From Pseudomonadota bacterium (GTDB taxonomy: Bacteria > Myxococcota_A > UBA796 > GCA-2862545), in contig SXOB01000088.1 in NCBI GenBank assembly GCA_005776945.1, positions 1-64,000 on the forward strand: a stretch of DNA of 64,000 nucleotides, in the 5' to 3' direction. This document shows, in pieces, positions 7,747 through 16,395 of the stretch. Under the pieces are notes generated by a model, which had not been told where the DNA came from, did no database searches, and was given only the letters and a program-made list of their open reading frames with translations. The position numbers and the translations under genes are program-made. The first letter of the stretch is position 1. Each line of letters opens with the position of its first letter.

Positions 7747-8712
7747 TCATCCTCGTAGGACGGCCTCCAGCCAAGCGACGCCGTCGTGGCGCCCGTCCCA
7801 GCGAGGTCGGCTCAGGGTACCGGGCGCGACCACCCGCGTCGCCCCGGCCTTGTGCCAGGTCGCCTCGTCGCGGGTGGCCGCTACGCCCCCGAGCCAGCGT
7901 GCGTAGGGTCCCAGCGTCGCAACGGCCTCGTGGACGTCTCGCACGTGGTGCACGACGGGATGGCGCCCCGGACGGTCAGGTTCGAAGGCTGACGGCGGCA
8001 ACTCGTGCACCTCGGCACGGCGCGCCCGCGTCACACGACCCAGAGCTTGGGCCAAAAGCGCCCGTTCGCGATGGCGCGCGCCTTCGACGTCCGTCAGCGG
8101 GCCCTGCGGCCAACGGGCGGCGGCGCGGTCGAGCGCCTCAACAAGGGCCGGCACCACGTTCGGCAGGGGCGTGAAGACCGTCGTCGGCGCCATACATCCT
8201 CGACCGTCATGGCTGGCCAGGTCGCGGGCGATGCCCTCGACCTCGCCAACGTCCGTCACCCAGGCCACGGCGTAGCGATGGCCGAAGGCCACGAGGCGGT
8301 CGCCCAACGAACCGGCGAGTTCAGCCGCGGTGGCGTCGGACACCGTGGCGATGATCCGTTCGCACCCGATCAGGGCGTCGCGCGATTCCGTGGCCACGAG
8401 CGGAAGCCCGTGGATCTGCGCCAGCTTGGCGACGGCCACCGCCATGGCGGATTGGCCTCTTGGCGCCTTCCACACCGCCTCGCCGCCGCGCCACAGGATG
8501 CCAGCGACGAACGGCAGCGGGGCGGTGAACACGGTGGTCGGGCCGACGACCCCGGTACGGCGGGCGGCCGGTCCCCGAAGCGACTCCGCGGCGGCGTCCG
8601 TCAGGGCGTCGACGGCGTCGTCCCAGGCCAGGCGAGCCCCCGCAGGGGAAAGGTGGGGTACGTCGAGCGGGAGGGCTCGGAGGCCGTCGCGCCATCGCGC
8701 CCACGGGGTCAT
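7747..8712 (-). CDS. LuxC-like acyl reductase (acyl-CoA/acyl-enzyme to aldehyde)
   Basis: A 321-residue protein of the LuxC/aldehyde-dehydrogenase superfamily. Segments GPTTVFTAPLPFVAGILW and VWKAPRGQSAMAVAVAK resemble the cofactor-binding core. GRGCMAPTTVFTP (Cys173) matches the catalytic-Cys neighbourhood of LuxC. Known LuxC proteins are around 480 residues, so this one is short. The family reduces activated fatty acyl groups to aldehydes with NADPH. Its ATG overlaps the stop of the LuxE-like gene by 4 bp. No luciferase genes (luxAB) or thioesterase are nearby, so light emission is not implied. The acyl chain and the fate of the aldehyde are unknown. Confidence 0.78.
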   Translation of the reverse strand: MTPWARWRDGLRALPLDVPHLSPAGARLAWDDAVDALTDAAAESLRGPAARRTGVVGPTTVFTAPLPFVAGILWRGGEAVWKAPRGQSAMAVAVAKLAQIHGLPLVATESRDALIGCERIIATVSDATAAELAGSLGDRLVAFGHRYAVAWVTDVGEVEGIARDLASHDGRGCMAPTTVFTPLPNVVPALVEALDRAAARWPQGPLTDVEGARHRERALLAQALGRVTRARRAEVHELPPSAFEPDRPGRHPVVHHVRDVHEAVATLGPYARWLGGVAATRDEATWHKAGATRVVAPGTLSRPRWDGRHDGVAWLEAVLRG

Positions 8713-9698
8713 CGGACGAGGTCCTCGGCCGCCAGCGAGCACCCGCGCAACTCGGCACCGGGCAGGCGTCCCTCGAGCTCGACCCACCCAGGGCCGGCGA
8801 CGCCGACGTCCATCGTTTCGATGGCGACGCTGCCATCGACGTTGCACAGGTCTACGAACCGCAGCTGTCCTCGCTCGCCGTCGGGCCTCGGGGTGCCGTC
8901 GAGAGGGCTCACGGCCACTGCGCGAAGCCAACCGGGGAGGCGGTAGGGGCCCCTGGTGCCTGACCACCCCATGCTGGACAACTCGGTCATGCCGTACTCG
9001 CGGACGACGTGGTCCGGGCGCAGGCGTTTTGCGGCCTCGTCCAGCAACCGGTCGGGATCGATGTTCAGCATGCGGCCCTTGAAGCCGCCCGTGACCATGA
9101 GAACGCTGCCGCTTGGGAGGTGCGGCACGGGTTCGGCGAGCCAGGCCGCAAGCGAAAACCCGGTCGTTGCGACGAACAGGGGTTCGCTTGCTGTCTCGAC
9201 GGCGCGGCGAAGGCCCAAAACGTCGAGATCCGAGCCGAGGTGCCAACTCGTCTCTCCAAACAGGGTGGACACCATGTGGGACAAGCTGCTGTGCGGGTCC
9301 TTGGCGGGGTCCCGGAGCAACGCGACGCCCCGCCGAGGCACGGCGGGGAGGCTGCGCAGCGCGTCGCCGCGGGCGGCGTGGTCGAGCAGCGCCGTGTCCC
9401 ATAGGCGATGGACGCCCGGTTTGGGTCCGGTCGTCCCCGACGTGTGGAACTGGACCGGCGCGTCGAGCCCGCAGGTGCCGACGGGCAGGCGCCGGAACAG
9501 GCCAGTGGGGACGGCAGGGACATCCGCGGCCCGGGCGAACGGCCCGACGGGCATCGTCTTGCGGATCGGGCACATCGTCGCCTGGTAGGCGTGGAGCGCG
9601 CTGGCGAGGACCTCAAACGACTCGGGTCCGGCCTTTCCGGCGAGGTCGGCGTCCACGAAGGCGCGAACCCGCGCGACGAGCGAATCGCGGGGGTTCAC
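8709..9698 (-). CDS. LuxE-like acyl-protein synthetase (carboxylate-activating)
   Basis: A 329-residue member of the ANL-related LuxE family. The ATP-binding P-loop-like motif is FHTSGTTGPKPGV. The adenylate-forming signature EYGMTELSS is followed by a C-terminal part containing LRFVDLCN. LuxE activates a fatty acid as acyl-AMP and transfers it to a Cys before reduction by LuxC. It overlaps both neighbours by 4 bp (aminotransferase stop upstream, LuxC-like start downstream). This strict coupling argues for one enzyme system: acid to activated acyl to aldehyde. Confidence 0.82.
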   Translation of the reverse strand: MNPRDSLVARVRAFVDADLAGKAGPESFEVLASALHAYQATMCPIRKTMPVGPFARAADVPAVPTGLFRRLPVGTCGLDAPVQFHTSGTTGPKPGVHRLWDTALLDHAARGDALRSLPAVPRRGVALLRDPAKDPHSSLSHMVSTLFGETSWHLGSDLDVLGLRRAVETASEPLFVATTGFSLAAWLAEPVPHLPSGSVLMVTGGFKGRMLNIDPDRLLDEAAKRLRPDHVVREYGMTELSSMGWSGTRGPYRLPGWLRAVAVSPLDGTPRPDGERGQLRFVDLCNVDGSVAIETMDVGVAGPGWVELEGRLPGAELRGCSLAAEDLVR

Positions 9699-10975
9699 GC
9701 GAGGGCCGCGAAGGCGTCGACGACGGCGGACACCTGCGACGGGTCAAGGGTTGCGGGAGGCATGAGGCCAACGGCATCTGGGCCCGCGGGCAGTGCAAGG
9801 AAGCCGCGGGACAGGAGCGCGCGGCAACAGGCCAACGGGTCGCCGTCGACGTGGACAGCGAGGAGCAGGCCGGTTCCGCGAACCGTGAGGCCGCGTGCCT
9901 GCAGCTTCGAGCGGAGGTCGCTCCCCAAGGTCCTGGCTTGGTCGGGGAGGCCGCCGTCCACGAGATCGAGCACCGCCAGCGCGGCGGCACACCCCACGGG
10001 ATGGCCAAGAAAGGTCTGGGTCAGCAAGGCCTCACCGGCCGAGGGACCCCACGCGTTCATCAGGTCCGCACTTCCGAGGCAGGCCGAAAGCGGAAAGCCG
10101 CCCGCGAGCGCCTTGCCCGTCAGCAGCAGGTCGCAGGCCCCCCCGCTGGCCCAGCGCGTTCCGCAACGGCCAAGGCCGGTCATGATCTCGTCGGCGGCCA
10201 GGAGCGCACCTGCAGCGCGCGCGGCGGCGGCGAGGCCGGTCCACCAGCCGTCGGGAGGGGGCCGCACCCCGCCGCGGCCGAGGACGGGTTCGGCGATCAC
10301 GAGTCCGATGGGAACCGTTTGTCCGTCGCGATGCGGCGCGCCTTGGGCGAGGGCGCGAACGATGTCCTCGGTAGGGCACCCGTAGGGCAGGCGGCGCACG
10401 GCCGGATGCAGGAGCGGCGCAAACGGCGACGTCAACCTTGGCGCATGAGACTGCAGTCCCGCCACGCCGAGGGCGAGGCCATGGTATCCGCCGTCGAAGG
10501 CGAGGACGCCGAGGCGACCGGTCGCCAACCAGGCGGTGCGGAGCGCGGCGTCGACGGCGTCGGAGCCCGAGAGTCCCAACAGGGCCACGTCGAGGCCCGG
10601 GGGGGCGAGTTGGGCGAGCCGCTCGAGCAGCGCGATCCGGGTTCGGTCCGGGAAGGCGTCGCCCATCGCGTGGGGCAGGCGCTGGATCTGGCGGACGGCG
10701 GCGTCGACCACGGCGGGATGACGATGGCCGACGAGGGCGACCCCGAAACCGGACGTGAGATCCACGAAGACATTGCCGTCGACGTCGCGGATGTTGGCAC
10801 CCACCGCCTCGTCGAACACGATGGGGTCGTCATCTGCGGTCCCAAGCGTCGCCGCCCGTCGGGCCCGGCGCGCCGTGACCGCTGGGCACTCGTGGCGAGC
10901 CAGGATGTCCACCCAAGCCCTGGCCATCGGTCCGGGGACGGCCGCCACGAGCTGCGGCGGCATCCTCCCGTTCAT
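9695..10975 (-). CDS. Class III PLP-dependent aminotransferase
   Basis: A 426-residue fold-type I enzyme of the glutamate-1-semialdehyde/ornithine aminotransferase class. VDLTSGFGVALVGHRHP is the N-terminal signature. AADEIMTGLGRCG holds the Asp that contacts the PLP ring nitrogen, and LLTGKALAGGFPLSA has the Schiff-base Lys. The ATG overlaps the mpl stop and the stop overlaps the LuxE-like start, each by 4 bp. Enzymes of this class can transaminate free aldehydes to primary amines, as MxcL does in myxochelin B formation. An acyl-aldehyde substrate made by LuxE/LuxC is therefore a reasonable inference, not shown. Confidence 0.88.
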   Translation of the reverse strand: MNGRMPPQLVAAVPGPMARAWVDILARHECPAVTARRARRAATLGTADDDPIVFDEAVGANIRDVDGNVFVDLTSGFGVALVGHRHPAVVDAAVRQIQRLPHAMGDAFPDRTRIALLERLAQLAPPGLDVALLGLSGSDAVDAALRTAWLATGRLGVLAFDGGYHGLALGVAGLQSHAPRLTSPFAPLLHPAVRRLPYGCPTEDIVRALAQGAPHRDGQTVPIGLVIAEPVLGRGGVRPPPDGWWTGLAAAARAAGALLAADEIMTGLGRCGTRWASGGACDLLLTGKALAGGFPLSACLGSADLMNAWGPSAGEALLTQTFLGHPVGCAAALAVLDLVDGGLPDQARTLGSDLRSKLQARGLTVRGTGLLLAVHVDGDPLACCRALLSRGFLALPAGPDAVGLMPPATLDPSQVSAVVDAFAALA

Positions 10976-12411
10976 GGCGTCGCGGCGCGGGCGCGCAGCA
11001 GCTCGGCGAGCTTGCCGTGAAGGCCGCCGAAGCCGCCGTTGGAGAAGATGGCGACGACGTCCTGCGGCATCGCGCGGGCCGCGACCGTGGCCGCGATGGC
11101 GTCGGCCGAGTCGAGACAGAGGGCGTCGACCCCGCGGTCGGCGAGATCCGCGACGAGGAGGTCCGACGAAAAGCGCTCGGCTTCGGGTATTCCACCTTGG
11201 TCGAAGGGCCGCGCGATCACGACCTGATCAGCGTCGTCGAAGCTGCGCGCATAGTCGGCTTGGAAGATGTTGCGCCGGCTCGTGGCTGAACGGGGCTCCC
11301 AAACGCACCAGAGGCGCCGTCCGCCGAAACGCTCGCGCAGGGCCGCAAGTGTGACCTTCACGGCCGTGGGGTGGTGAGCAAAGTCGTCGACGAGGGTGAC
11401 GCCGAAGGGCTCGCCAATGACCTCCTGGCGGCGCTTGATCCCCTCGAAGCGCTCGAAGGCGCTCGGCAGATCTTCAACCGCGACGCCGGCGTGAATCGCC
11501 GCAGCGGCCGCCGCGACCTGGTTCCACAGGTTGTGCTGGCCGACGAGGACGCTGCGCGCGGTGAAGAGTGGTACGCCGCGCCGGAGGACCGTAAACGTCG
11601 CGAATCCCGTCGCGGGGTCGACAGACTCCGTGCGGCCGTCCCAAAATGCGCCGGGGCCAAAGGTCTCGACGGTGCAGGGCGAGTCGTCCGCGAGGCTGGC
11701 GGCGCCCACGTCGTCGGCCCGCAACAGCAGGAGGCCGTCGGTCGGCAGCGACCGGGCGAGCCGGACGAAGCTGGCTCGGTAGCTGTCGAAGTCCGCGTAG
11801 ATGTCGGCGTGGTCGAATTCGACGGATGTCACGATCGCGGTGCGCGCCCGATAGTGCAGGAACTTGGGTCCTTTGTCGAAGAAGCCCGTGTCGTACTCGT
11901 CGCCCTCGACGACGAAGTGGGTGCCCGCGCCGCGGCGTGCGGTACGGTCGAAGTTGCGGGCGACGCCGCCGACAAGGAACCCAGGGTGGAGGCCACCCGC
12001 TTCGAGGAGCCAGGCGAGGATGGACGTCGTCGTCGTCTTGCCCTGGGTGCCGGCGACGACGAGGCTGTGCGCATCGGCCAGGAACAGCGCACCCAGGGCC
12101 TCGGGAAAGGAGCAATAGGCCAGGTCGGAGGCGAGCAACGCTTCGGCTTCCGCGTAGGTCTTGCGGATGACGTTGCCAACGACGACGAGGTCCGGCCGGT
12201 GTGCGAGGTTCGACGCCTCGTACCCCTCCATGACGGTGACACCGATGTTGCGCAGGACGTCGGACATCGGCGGGTAGACGGCGCGGTCGGAGCCCGTCAC
12301 GCGGTAGCCGGCGTCGACCAACATGCCGGCGAGTGCGGCCATCGCGGTACCCCCGACCCCCATGACGTGGACGGTGGCGAGGTCAGACCGGGGGGAGGGG
12401 AGGTGGGGCAA
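10972..12411 (-). CDS. mpl: UDP-MurNAc:L-alanyl-gamma-D-glutamyl-meso-DAP ligase (murein peptide recycling)
   Basis: A 479-residue Mur ligase. HVMGVGGTAMAALAGML is the N-terminal Rossmann motif, VVAGTQGKTTTTSILAW the ATP P-loop, and VEGDEYDTGFFDKGPKF is characteristic of Mpl rather than MurC. VDDFAHHPTAV belongs to the central/C-terminal domains. Mpl joins recycled tripeptide to UDP-MurNAc in the cytoplasm. Here it leads a tightly coupled set with the aminotransferase, LuxE-like and LuxC-like genes, which is not its usual setting. The glycosyltransferase gene ends 32 bp upstream. Confidence 0.92.
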   Translation of the reverse strand: MPHLPSPRSDLATVHVMGVGGTAMAALAGMLVDAGYRVTGSDRAVYPPMSDVLRNIGVTVMEGYEASNLAHRPDLVVVGNVIRKTYAEAEALLASDLAYCSFPEALGALFLADAHSLVVAGTQGKTTTTSILAWLLEAGGLHPGFLVGGVARNFDRTARRGAGTHFVVEGDEYDTGFFDKGPKFLHYRARTAIVTSVEFDHADIYADFDSYRASFVRLARSLPTDGLLLLRADDVGAASLADDSPCTVETFGPGAFWDGRTESVDPATGFATFTVLRRGVPLFTARSVLVGQHNLWNQVAAAAAAIHAGVAVEDLPSAFERFEGIKRRQEVIGEPFGVTLVDDFAHHPTAVKVTLAALRERFGGRRLWCVWEPRSATSRRNIFQADYARSFDDADQVVIARPFDQGGIPEAERFSSDLLVADLADRGVDALCLDSADAIAATVAARAMPQDVVAIFSNGGFGGLHGKLAELLRARAATP

Positions 12412-12443
12412 CGGAACCTCGGGCGGCCGGACCTATCCAGCCG

Positions 12444-13127
12444 TCAGCCGCCGTACCGGTGAACCGCGGCGAGGATGCGCACGCCGGCTCGGGCGGCGCC
12501 CTTGAGCTCCCCCGAGATCTTGCTCTGCCCGGCGCGCCGGCAGGCATAGGGTAGCGGGACCTCGACGGTGCGGAGTCCCAAGCGGACCGCCTTCATCTGG
12601 GCCTCGACGTGGATCCCCCAGGTTCGGTCCTCGATCTCCAGGCGGGTCCAGGCGTCCCAAGTGAAGGCCCGAAAGGGCCCCAGGTCGCGGTACCGCCGCC
12701 CGGTCCGCCACGCGATGAGGCGGGTGGCGAGGCCGTTGCCGAAGCGCTGGGCGGGGGTGAGCGCAGCCGGAGCGGCCAGCCGGCGGGCGAGCGCGATGTC
12801 GGCTTCCCCCGAGAGGATGGGCGCGATCAGTTGGGGCAGGTGCTTGGGATCGTCGGCCCCGTCGGCGTCGATGACCACTGCAATGTCCGGCGGATCGAGC
12901 GCCAAGGCCGCCATTCCTTGGCACATCGCTTCGCCATAGCCGCGGCGGGGCGCGTGCACGACGAGCGCGCCGTGTTCGGCTGCGACGGCCGCGGTGCGGT
13001 CCCGGCTGTCGTTGTCGGCAACCACGACTCGAATGCCCGTCGGCACGCGTTGGAGGACCCAAGGGAGCGCCTGAGCTTCGTCGCGCGCCGGGATGACGAG
13101 TCCGATGCTCGGGATGGGTCGTGACAC
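12444..13127 (-). CDS. Family 2 glycosyltransferase (DPM1-like)
   Basis: A 227-residue GT-A glycosyltransferase. The N-terminus IGLVIPARDEAQALPWVL and the metal-binding VVIDADGADDPKHL place it with dolichol-/polyprenyl-phosphate mannosyl- or glucosyltransferases. No C-terminal membrane helices are evident. Such enzymes load a sugar onto a polyprenyl phosphate at the inner face of the membrane. It is the first gene of a minus-strand run and diverges from the DsbD-N-like gene across 54 bp. Confidence 0.85.
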   Translation of the reverse strand: MSRPIPSIGLVIPARDEAQALPWVLQRVPTGIRVVVADNDSRDRTAAVAAEHGALVVHAPRRGYGEAMCQGMAALALDPPDIAVVIDADGADDPKHLPQLIAPILSGEADIALARRLAAPAALTPAQRFGNGLATRLIAWRTGRRYRDLGPFRAFTWDAWTRLEIEDRTWGIHVEAQMKAVRLGLRTVEVPLPYACRRAGQSKISGELKGAARAGVRILAAVHRYGG

Positions 13128-13181
13128 CTTGCGACGGGCTCCGTGAAGCGGGCGGGCTAATAGCCGCGTGGGGGTTGTCGC

Positions 13182-13619
13182 GTGGTTGCGGTGACGGTGA
13201 TGTCGGCTGCGCTGGCTCAGGACACCGTCGCGGTGGAGGCCATCCTCCCCACCGATCTGCCCGATCCGTTCCGTTGGACGGCGAGCGTCGTCGAGCGAGA
13301 TGGGGCCGGCACGCTGCGGCTACACGTCGCGCTCCCGGCGGGCGGTGCGATTCGTCGAGACAGCCTTCGCGTGGTGCCGGTGCGGACCGACGGCGTTCAA
13401 CTGGCCGAGCCGGTGGTACCTCCCGGCGTCGAAGTCGAACGCGACGATGATGTCCGCGTCGTCTTGCTCGTGGCCGACTCGACGGTCGACGTGCCGTTCA
13501 CCTGCACCGGGGGTGCCGTCGACGTCGCCCTGCTCGTGGTTCACCAAGGGTGCCAGGGCGGTCGCTGTTGGCCGGAGGCGCGCACGTGGATCGAAGTGGA
13601 GCCATGCCGTGGCCGATGA
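13182..13619 (+). CDS. Periplasmic DsbD N-terminal-domain-like protein
   Basis: A 145-residue protein. The GTG start gives MVAVTVMSAALAQD, a very short signal peptide with an ALA-Q cleavage site. The rest resembles the stand-alone DsbD alpha domain: an immunoglobulin-like fold with a late CxxxxC motif in HQGCQGGRCWPE. In DsbD this Cys pair passes electrons to periplasmic oxidoreductases. The membrane and thioredoxin domains are not encoded here, so the electron source is unknown. Its stop overlaps the beginning of hslO, whose product is also redox controlled. Confidence 0.65.
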   Translation: MVAVTVMSAALAQDTVAVEAILPTDLPDPFRWTASVVERDGAGTLRLHVALPAGGAIRRDSLRVVPVRTDGVQLAEPVVPPGVEVERDDDVRVVLLVADSTVDVPFTCTGGAVDVALLVVHQGCQGGRCWPEARTWIEVEPCRGR

Positions 13620-14463
13620 TGGACGGATGCTGCGCGCGCTTGCCCTAGGCGGCGCCGCGCGACTGATCGCGGTCGACGTGACCGGCCTCGCTCGGGAAAC
13701 GCAGCGTCGACATGGCTTGGCCCCCAATGCGGCGGCCGCAGCCGGGGTGTTGTCGGCTGCGACGGCGCTGATGGGCAGCCACATCAAGGGCGACGAACGG
13801 CTTGCGATTCAATTGCAGGCCACCAGCCCGCCGTGTGGCTGGTACGGCGAGATCTCGGCGTCGGGGGTGTTCCGAGCCCGATTCGCTCCGGCGGACATCC
13901 CACCCCGACCGGTCGTGGTTGGCATGTTGCTCGCGATCAAATCCGACGCCATTCGCGAGCTGTACCGTGGCGTCACCGAGATTCAGCTCCAGACGATCGA
14001 ACAGGCCCTTCAGCGCCACCTGACCGACAGCGCGCAGGTGGAGGCCGTGATCCGCCTCGCGGCGCATGTGAGGGGCGATGGCACCATCGACTTCGCCGGC
14101 GGCTTGTTGATCGAGCGCCTTCCTCCCGACGCCAACGCTCCTTCCCTGGACATCGCCGCGTTCGCCGAGCGCGTGGCTTGGCTGCGCGAGGCCCAAAACC
14201 TGGACGAACGCGTGATCGAGGCGGTCGGCGGCGAATTCGGGCGCGAACCCATCGAGGTGTTGTCCGAGACCCCGCTGACGTGGCAGTGCACGTGCTCGGA
14301 CGACCGCGTGGAGGGCATGTTGCGCGGTTTGGGCCCGGACGAGTTGCGAAGCATCGTCGCCGAACTGGGCCAAGCGGAGGTGACCTGCCACTTCTGCTGC
14401 GAGGTTCGGGTCGTGCCGGGGTGGCGGTTGGAGGAACTGGCGGACGGCGTCGCCGTCGCCTGA
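13609..14463 (+). CDS. hslO: Redox-regulated chaperone Hsp33
   Basis: A 284-residue Hsp33. ETQRRHGLAPNAAAAAGVL and LMGSHIKGDERLAIQ are family hallmarks. The C-terminal redox switch has the CxC (Cys227/229) and CxxC (Cys260/263) zinc-binding pairs. It becomes an active holdase on oxidation in the cytoplasm. The GTG at 13609 is used because it keeps the DGRMLRA N-terminus seen in other Hsp33; ATG 13627 is an alternative. It overlaps the preceding gene by 11 bp. Confidence 0.92.
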   Translation: MADDGRMLRALALGGAARLIAVDVTGLARETQRRHGLAPNAAAAAGVLSAATALMGSHIKGDERLAIQLQATSPPCGWYGEISASGVFRARFAPADIPPRPVVVGMLLAIKSDAIRELYRGVTEIQLQTIEQALQRHLTDSAQVEAVIRLAAHVRGDGTIDFAGGLLIERLPPDANAPSLDIAAFAERVAWLREAQNLDERVIEAVGGEFGREPIEVLSETPLTWQCTCSDDRVEGMLRGLGPDELRSIVAELGQAEVTCHFCCEVRVVPGWRLEELADGVAVA

Positions 14464-14506
14464 CGACGCGCGCGTGCGGCCTCATGGGCCCGCGATAGCC
14501 GATGGC

Positions 14507-15394
14507 GTGTCGCCACCCCCGCTGCTCGTGGTGGCCGGCCCGACCGGCGCTGGCAAGAGCGCCGTGGCCATCGCGATCGCCCGACGTTTTGACGCGGTCG
14601 TGGTCAGCGCCGATGCGATGCAGGTCTACGCCGGGATGGACGTGGGGACCGCCAAGGTTCCGCGGGCGGAGCGGCTGGGCGTGCCGCACTACGGTCTCGA
14701 CGTGGTCCTGCCGGATGAGGACTTCGACGTCGCCAGCTTTCTTGAGTTGGTGGACGCCGCACGCCGATCGCACGAACGCGTCGTTGTCGTCGGCGGAACC
14801 CATTTCTACTTGGCGGCCCTGGTTCGCGGGCTCGTCGACCTGCCGCGTCCCGATCCCGCCCTTCGCGCGGCACTTGAGCGCGAACCGGACCTCCACGGGT
14901 GGCTCGCGCGCGTCGATCCGGCCCTTGCGCTGCGGTTGGCGCCCCGCGACCGGGTTCGACTGGTCCGTGGACTCGAGGTCGTGCTGGCGACGGGAGTCCC
15001 CCTGTCGGAGCACCACCGGCGGCACCAATTGGCCCCGGTCGCAACGCACGTGGTCGGGCTGACGATTGACCGTGCAGACCTCGACGAGCGAATCGATCAG
15101 CGGATCGTGAACATGGACGCGGAAGGGTACCGCGACGAGGTCGAGGGGCTGTTGGCCGCTGGCTACACACGGTCGCTTCGGTCGATGCGGAGCCTTGGCT
15201 ACCGGCACGTGGCCCGCGCCGTCGCGGAGGGGACGTCGTGGGCGGCCGCGCTCGACGAGACCGCGCGCGACACGCGCCGTTTCGCCCGCAAACAGCGGAC
15301 GTGGCTCCGTTCGCTTGGTTGGCCCGCGTTGGACGGCGCGTCCCCCGACCGGGCGGTCGACGCGGCCGGGCGGCTGTGGGGGGCGGCACGTTAG
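14507..15394 (+). CDS. miaA: tRNA dimethylallyltransferase
   Basis: A 295-residue enzyme from GTG 14507; an in-frame GTG at 14474 would add 11 residues without homology. VVAGPTGAGKSAVAIAIA is the P-loop. SADAMQVYAGMDVGTAK is the diagnostic MiaA motif (normally SADSRQIYRGMDIGTAK) and VVGGTHFYL the third. It adds a dimethylallyl group to A37 of UNN-decoding tRNAs. An accA gene follows after 20 bp with its own ribosome binding site. Confidence 0.94.
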   Translation: MSPPPLLVVAGPTGAGKSAVAIAIARRFDAVVVSADAMQVYAGMDVGTAKVPRAERLGVPHYGLDVVLPDEDFDVASFLELVDAARRSHERVVVVGGTHFYLAALVRGLVDLPRPDPALRAALEREPDLHGWLARVDPALALRLAPRDRVRLVRGLEVVLATGVPLSEHHRRHQLAPVATHVVGLTIDRADLDERIDQRIVNMDAEGYRDEVEGLLAAGYTRSLRSMRSLGYRHVARAVAEGTSWAAALDETARDTRRFARKQRTWLRSLGWPALDGASPDRAVDAAGRLWGAAR

Positions 15395-15414
15395 CGGCCA
15401 GCTCGGGAGGGTGC

Positions 15415-16395
15415 GTGGACGTCACCCTGGACTTCGAACGGCCGATTGTTGAGCTTTGGCGTCGCATTGAGCAGCTTCGTGAGCTTGAACAGAGCGATGG
15501 CGTCAGCCTGAGTTCTTCCATCGAGCAATTGGCGCTCCGCGCCAACGAACTTCAACAGCGCATCTTCTCTCGGTTGACGCCCTGGCAGCGCACGCAACTC
15601 GCCCGACATCCGGGTCGGCCCTACGTGCTCGACTACGTCGCTGGGCTCATGACCGAGTTCACCGAACTTCACGGCGACCGCGGGGGCTTCGACGATCGCG
15701 CCATCGTCGGGGGTGTCGCCCGCCTGCGTCTGCCGGGGACGTCGGTCGACGGCCTGCCGGTCGTCGTCATCGGACACCAAAAGGGCCGGAACACGAAGGA
15801 GAATCTCTACCGGAATTTTGGGATGGCCCGGCCCGACGGCTACCGCAAGGCGTTGCGCCTCATGCGGTTGGCCGACGCGCAAGGCCTGCCGATCCTGACG
15901 TTCATCGACACGCCGGGGGCGTACCCAGGCGTAGACGCCGAGGAACGAGGACAAGCGGAGGCCATCGCGCGAAACATCCTGGAAATGTCGCGGCTACGGG
16001 TACCCGTCATCGCGGTCGTTTGCGGAGAAGGCGGCTCAGGCGGGGCGCTCGCGCTCGGTGTCGGAAACCGGGTGCTCATGCTCGAGAACAGCGTCTACTC
16101 GGTCATCAGCCCAGAGGGCTGTGCGGCCATCCTCTGGCGCGACCGCGCCGAGGGCCCACGCGCGGCGGCGGCGCTACGCATCACGGCGGCCGACTGCCTC
16201 GAACTTGGTGTGATCGACGGAATCATCCCCGAGCCTGCCGGTGGCGCCCATCGCGCGGTCGCCGAAACTGTTGCCTCCGTTGGCCGCGCCCTGGCCGAGC
16301 ACCTCGGGTCGCTCAGCGGGCTGGACGGCGCTGCACTCCGTGCCCAGCGCTACGACCGATTTCGGTCCCTGGGTCCCGTCGACGCGCTGAAGTGA
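15415..16395 (+). CDS. accA: Acetyl-CoA carboxylase carboxyltransferase, alpha subunit
   Basis: A 326-residue carboxyltransferase subunit. The GTG start 15415 is chosen because GGGAGGG lies 4-10 bp upstream. GRPYVLDYVAGLMTEFTELHGDR, IGHQKGRNTKENLYRNFGM (shortened here) and FIDTPGAYPGVDAEERGQ are highly conserved. With AccD (not in the window) it transfers carboxyl from biotin to acetyl-CoA in fatty acid synthesis. The stop overlaps the aroA start by 4 bp. Confidence 0.95.
   Translation: MDVTLDFERPIVELWRRIEQLRELEQSDGVSLSSSIEQLALRANELQQRIFSRLTPWQRTQLARHPGRPYVLDYVAGLMTEFTELHGDRGGFDDRAIVGGVARLRLPGTSVDGLPVVVIGHQKGRNTKENLYRNFGMARPDGYRKALRLMRLADAQGLPILTFIDTPGAYPGVDAEERGQAEAIARNILEMSRLRVPVIAVVCGEGGSGGALALGVGNRVLMLENSVYSVISPEGCAAILWRDRAEGPRAAAALRITAADCLELGVIDGIIPEPAGGAHRAVAETVASVGRALAEHLGSLSGLDGAALRAQRYDRFRSLGPVDALK

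Noticed and set aside
7747-9698. A bioluminescence operon
   Set aside because: Only LuxC- and LuxE-like genes are present; luxA, luxB and luxD are absent and the neighbours are an aminotransferase and mpl.
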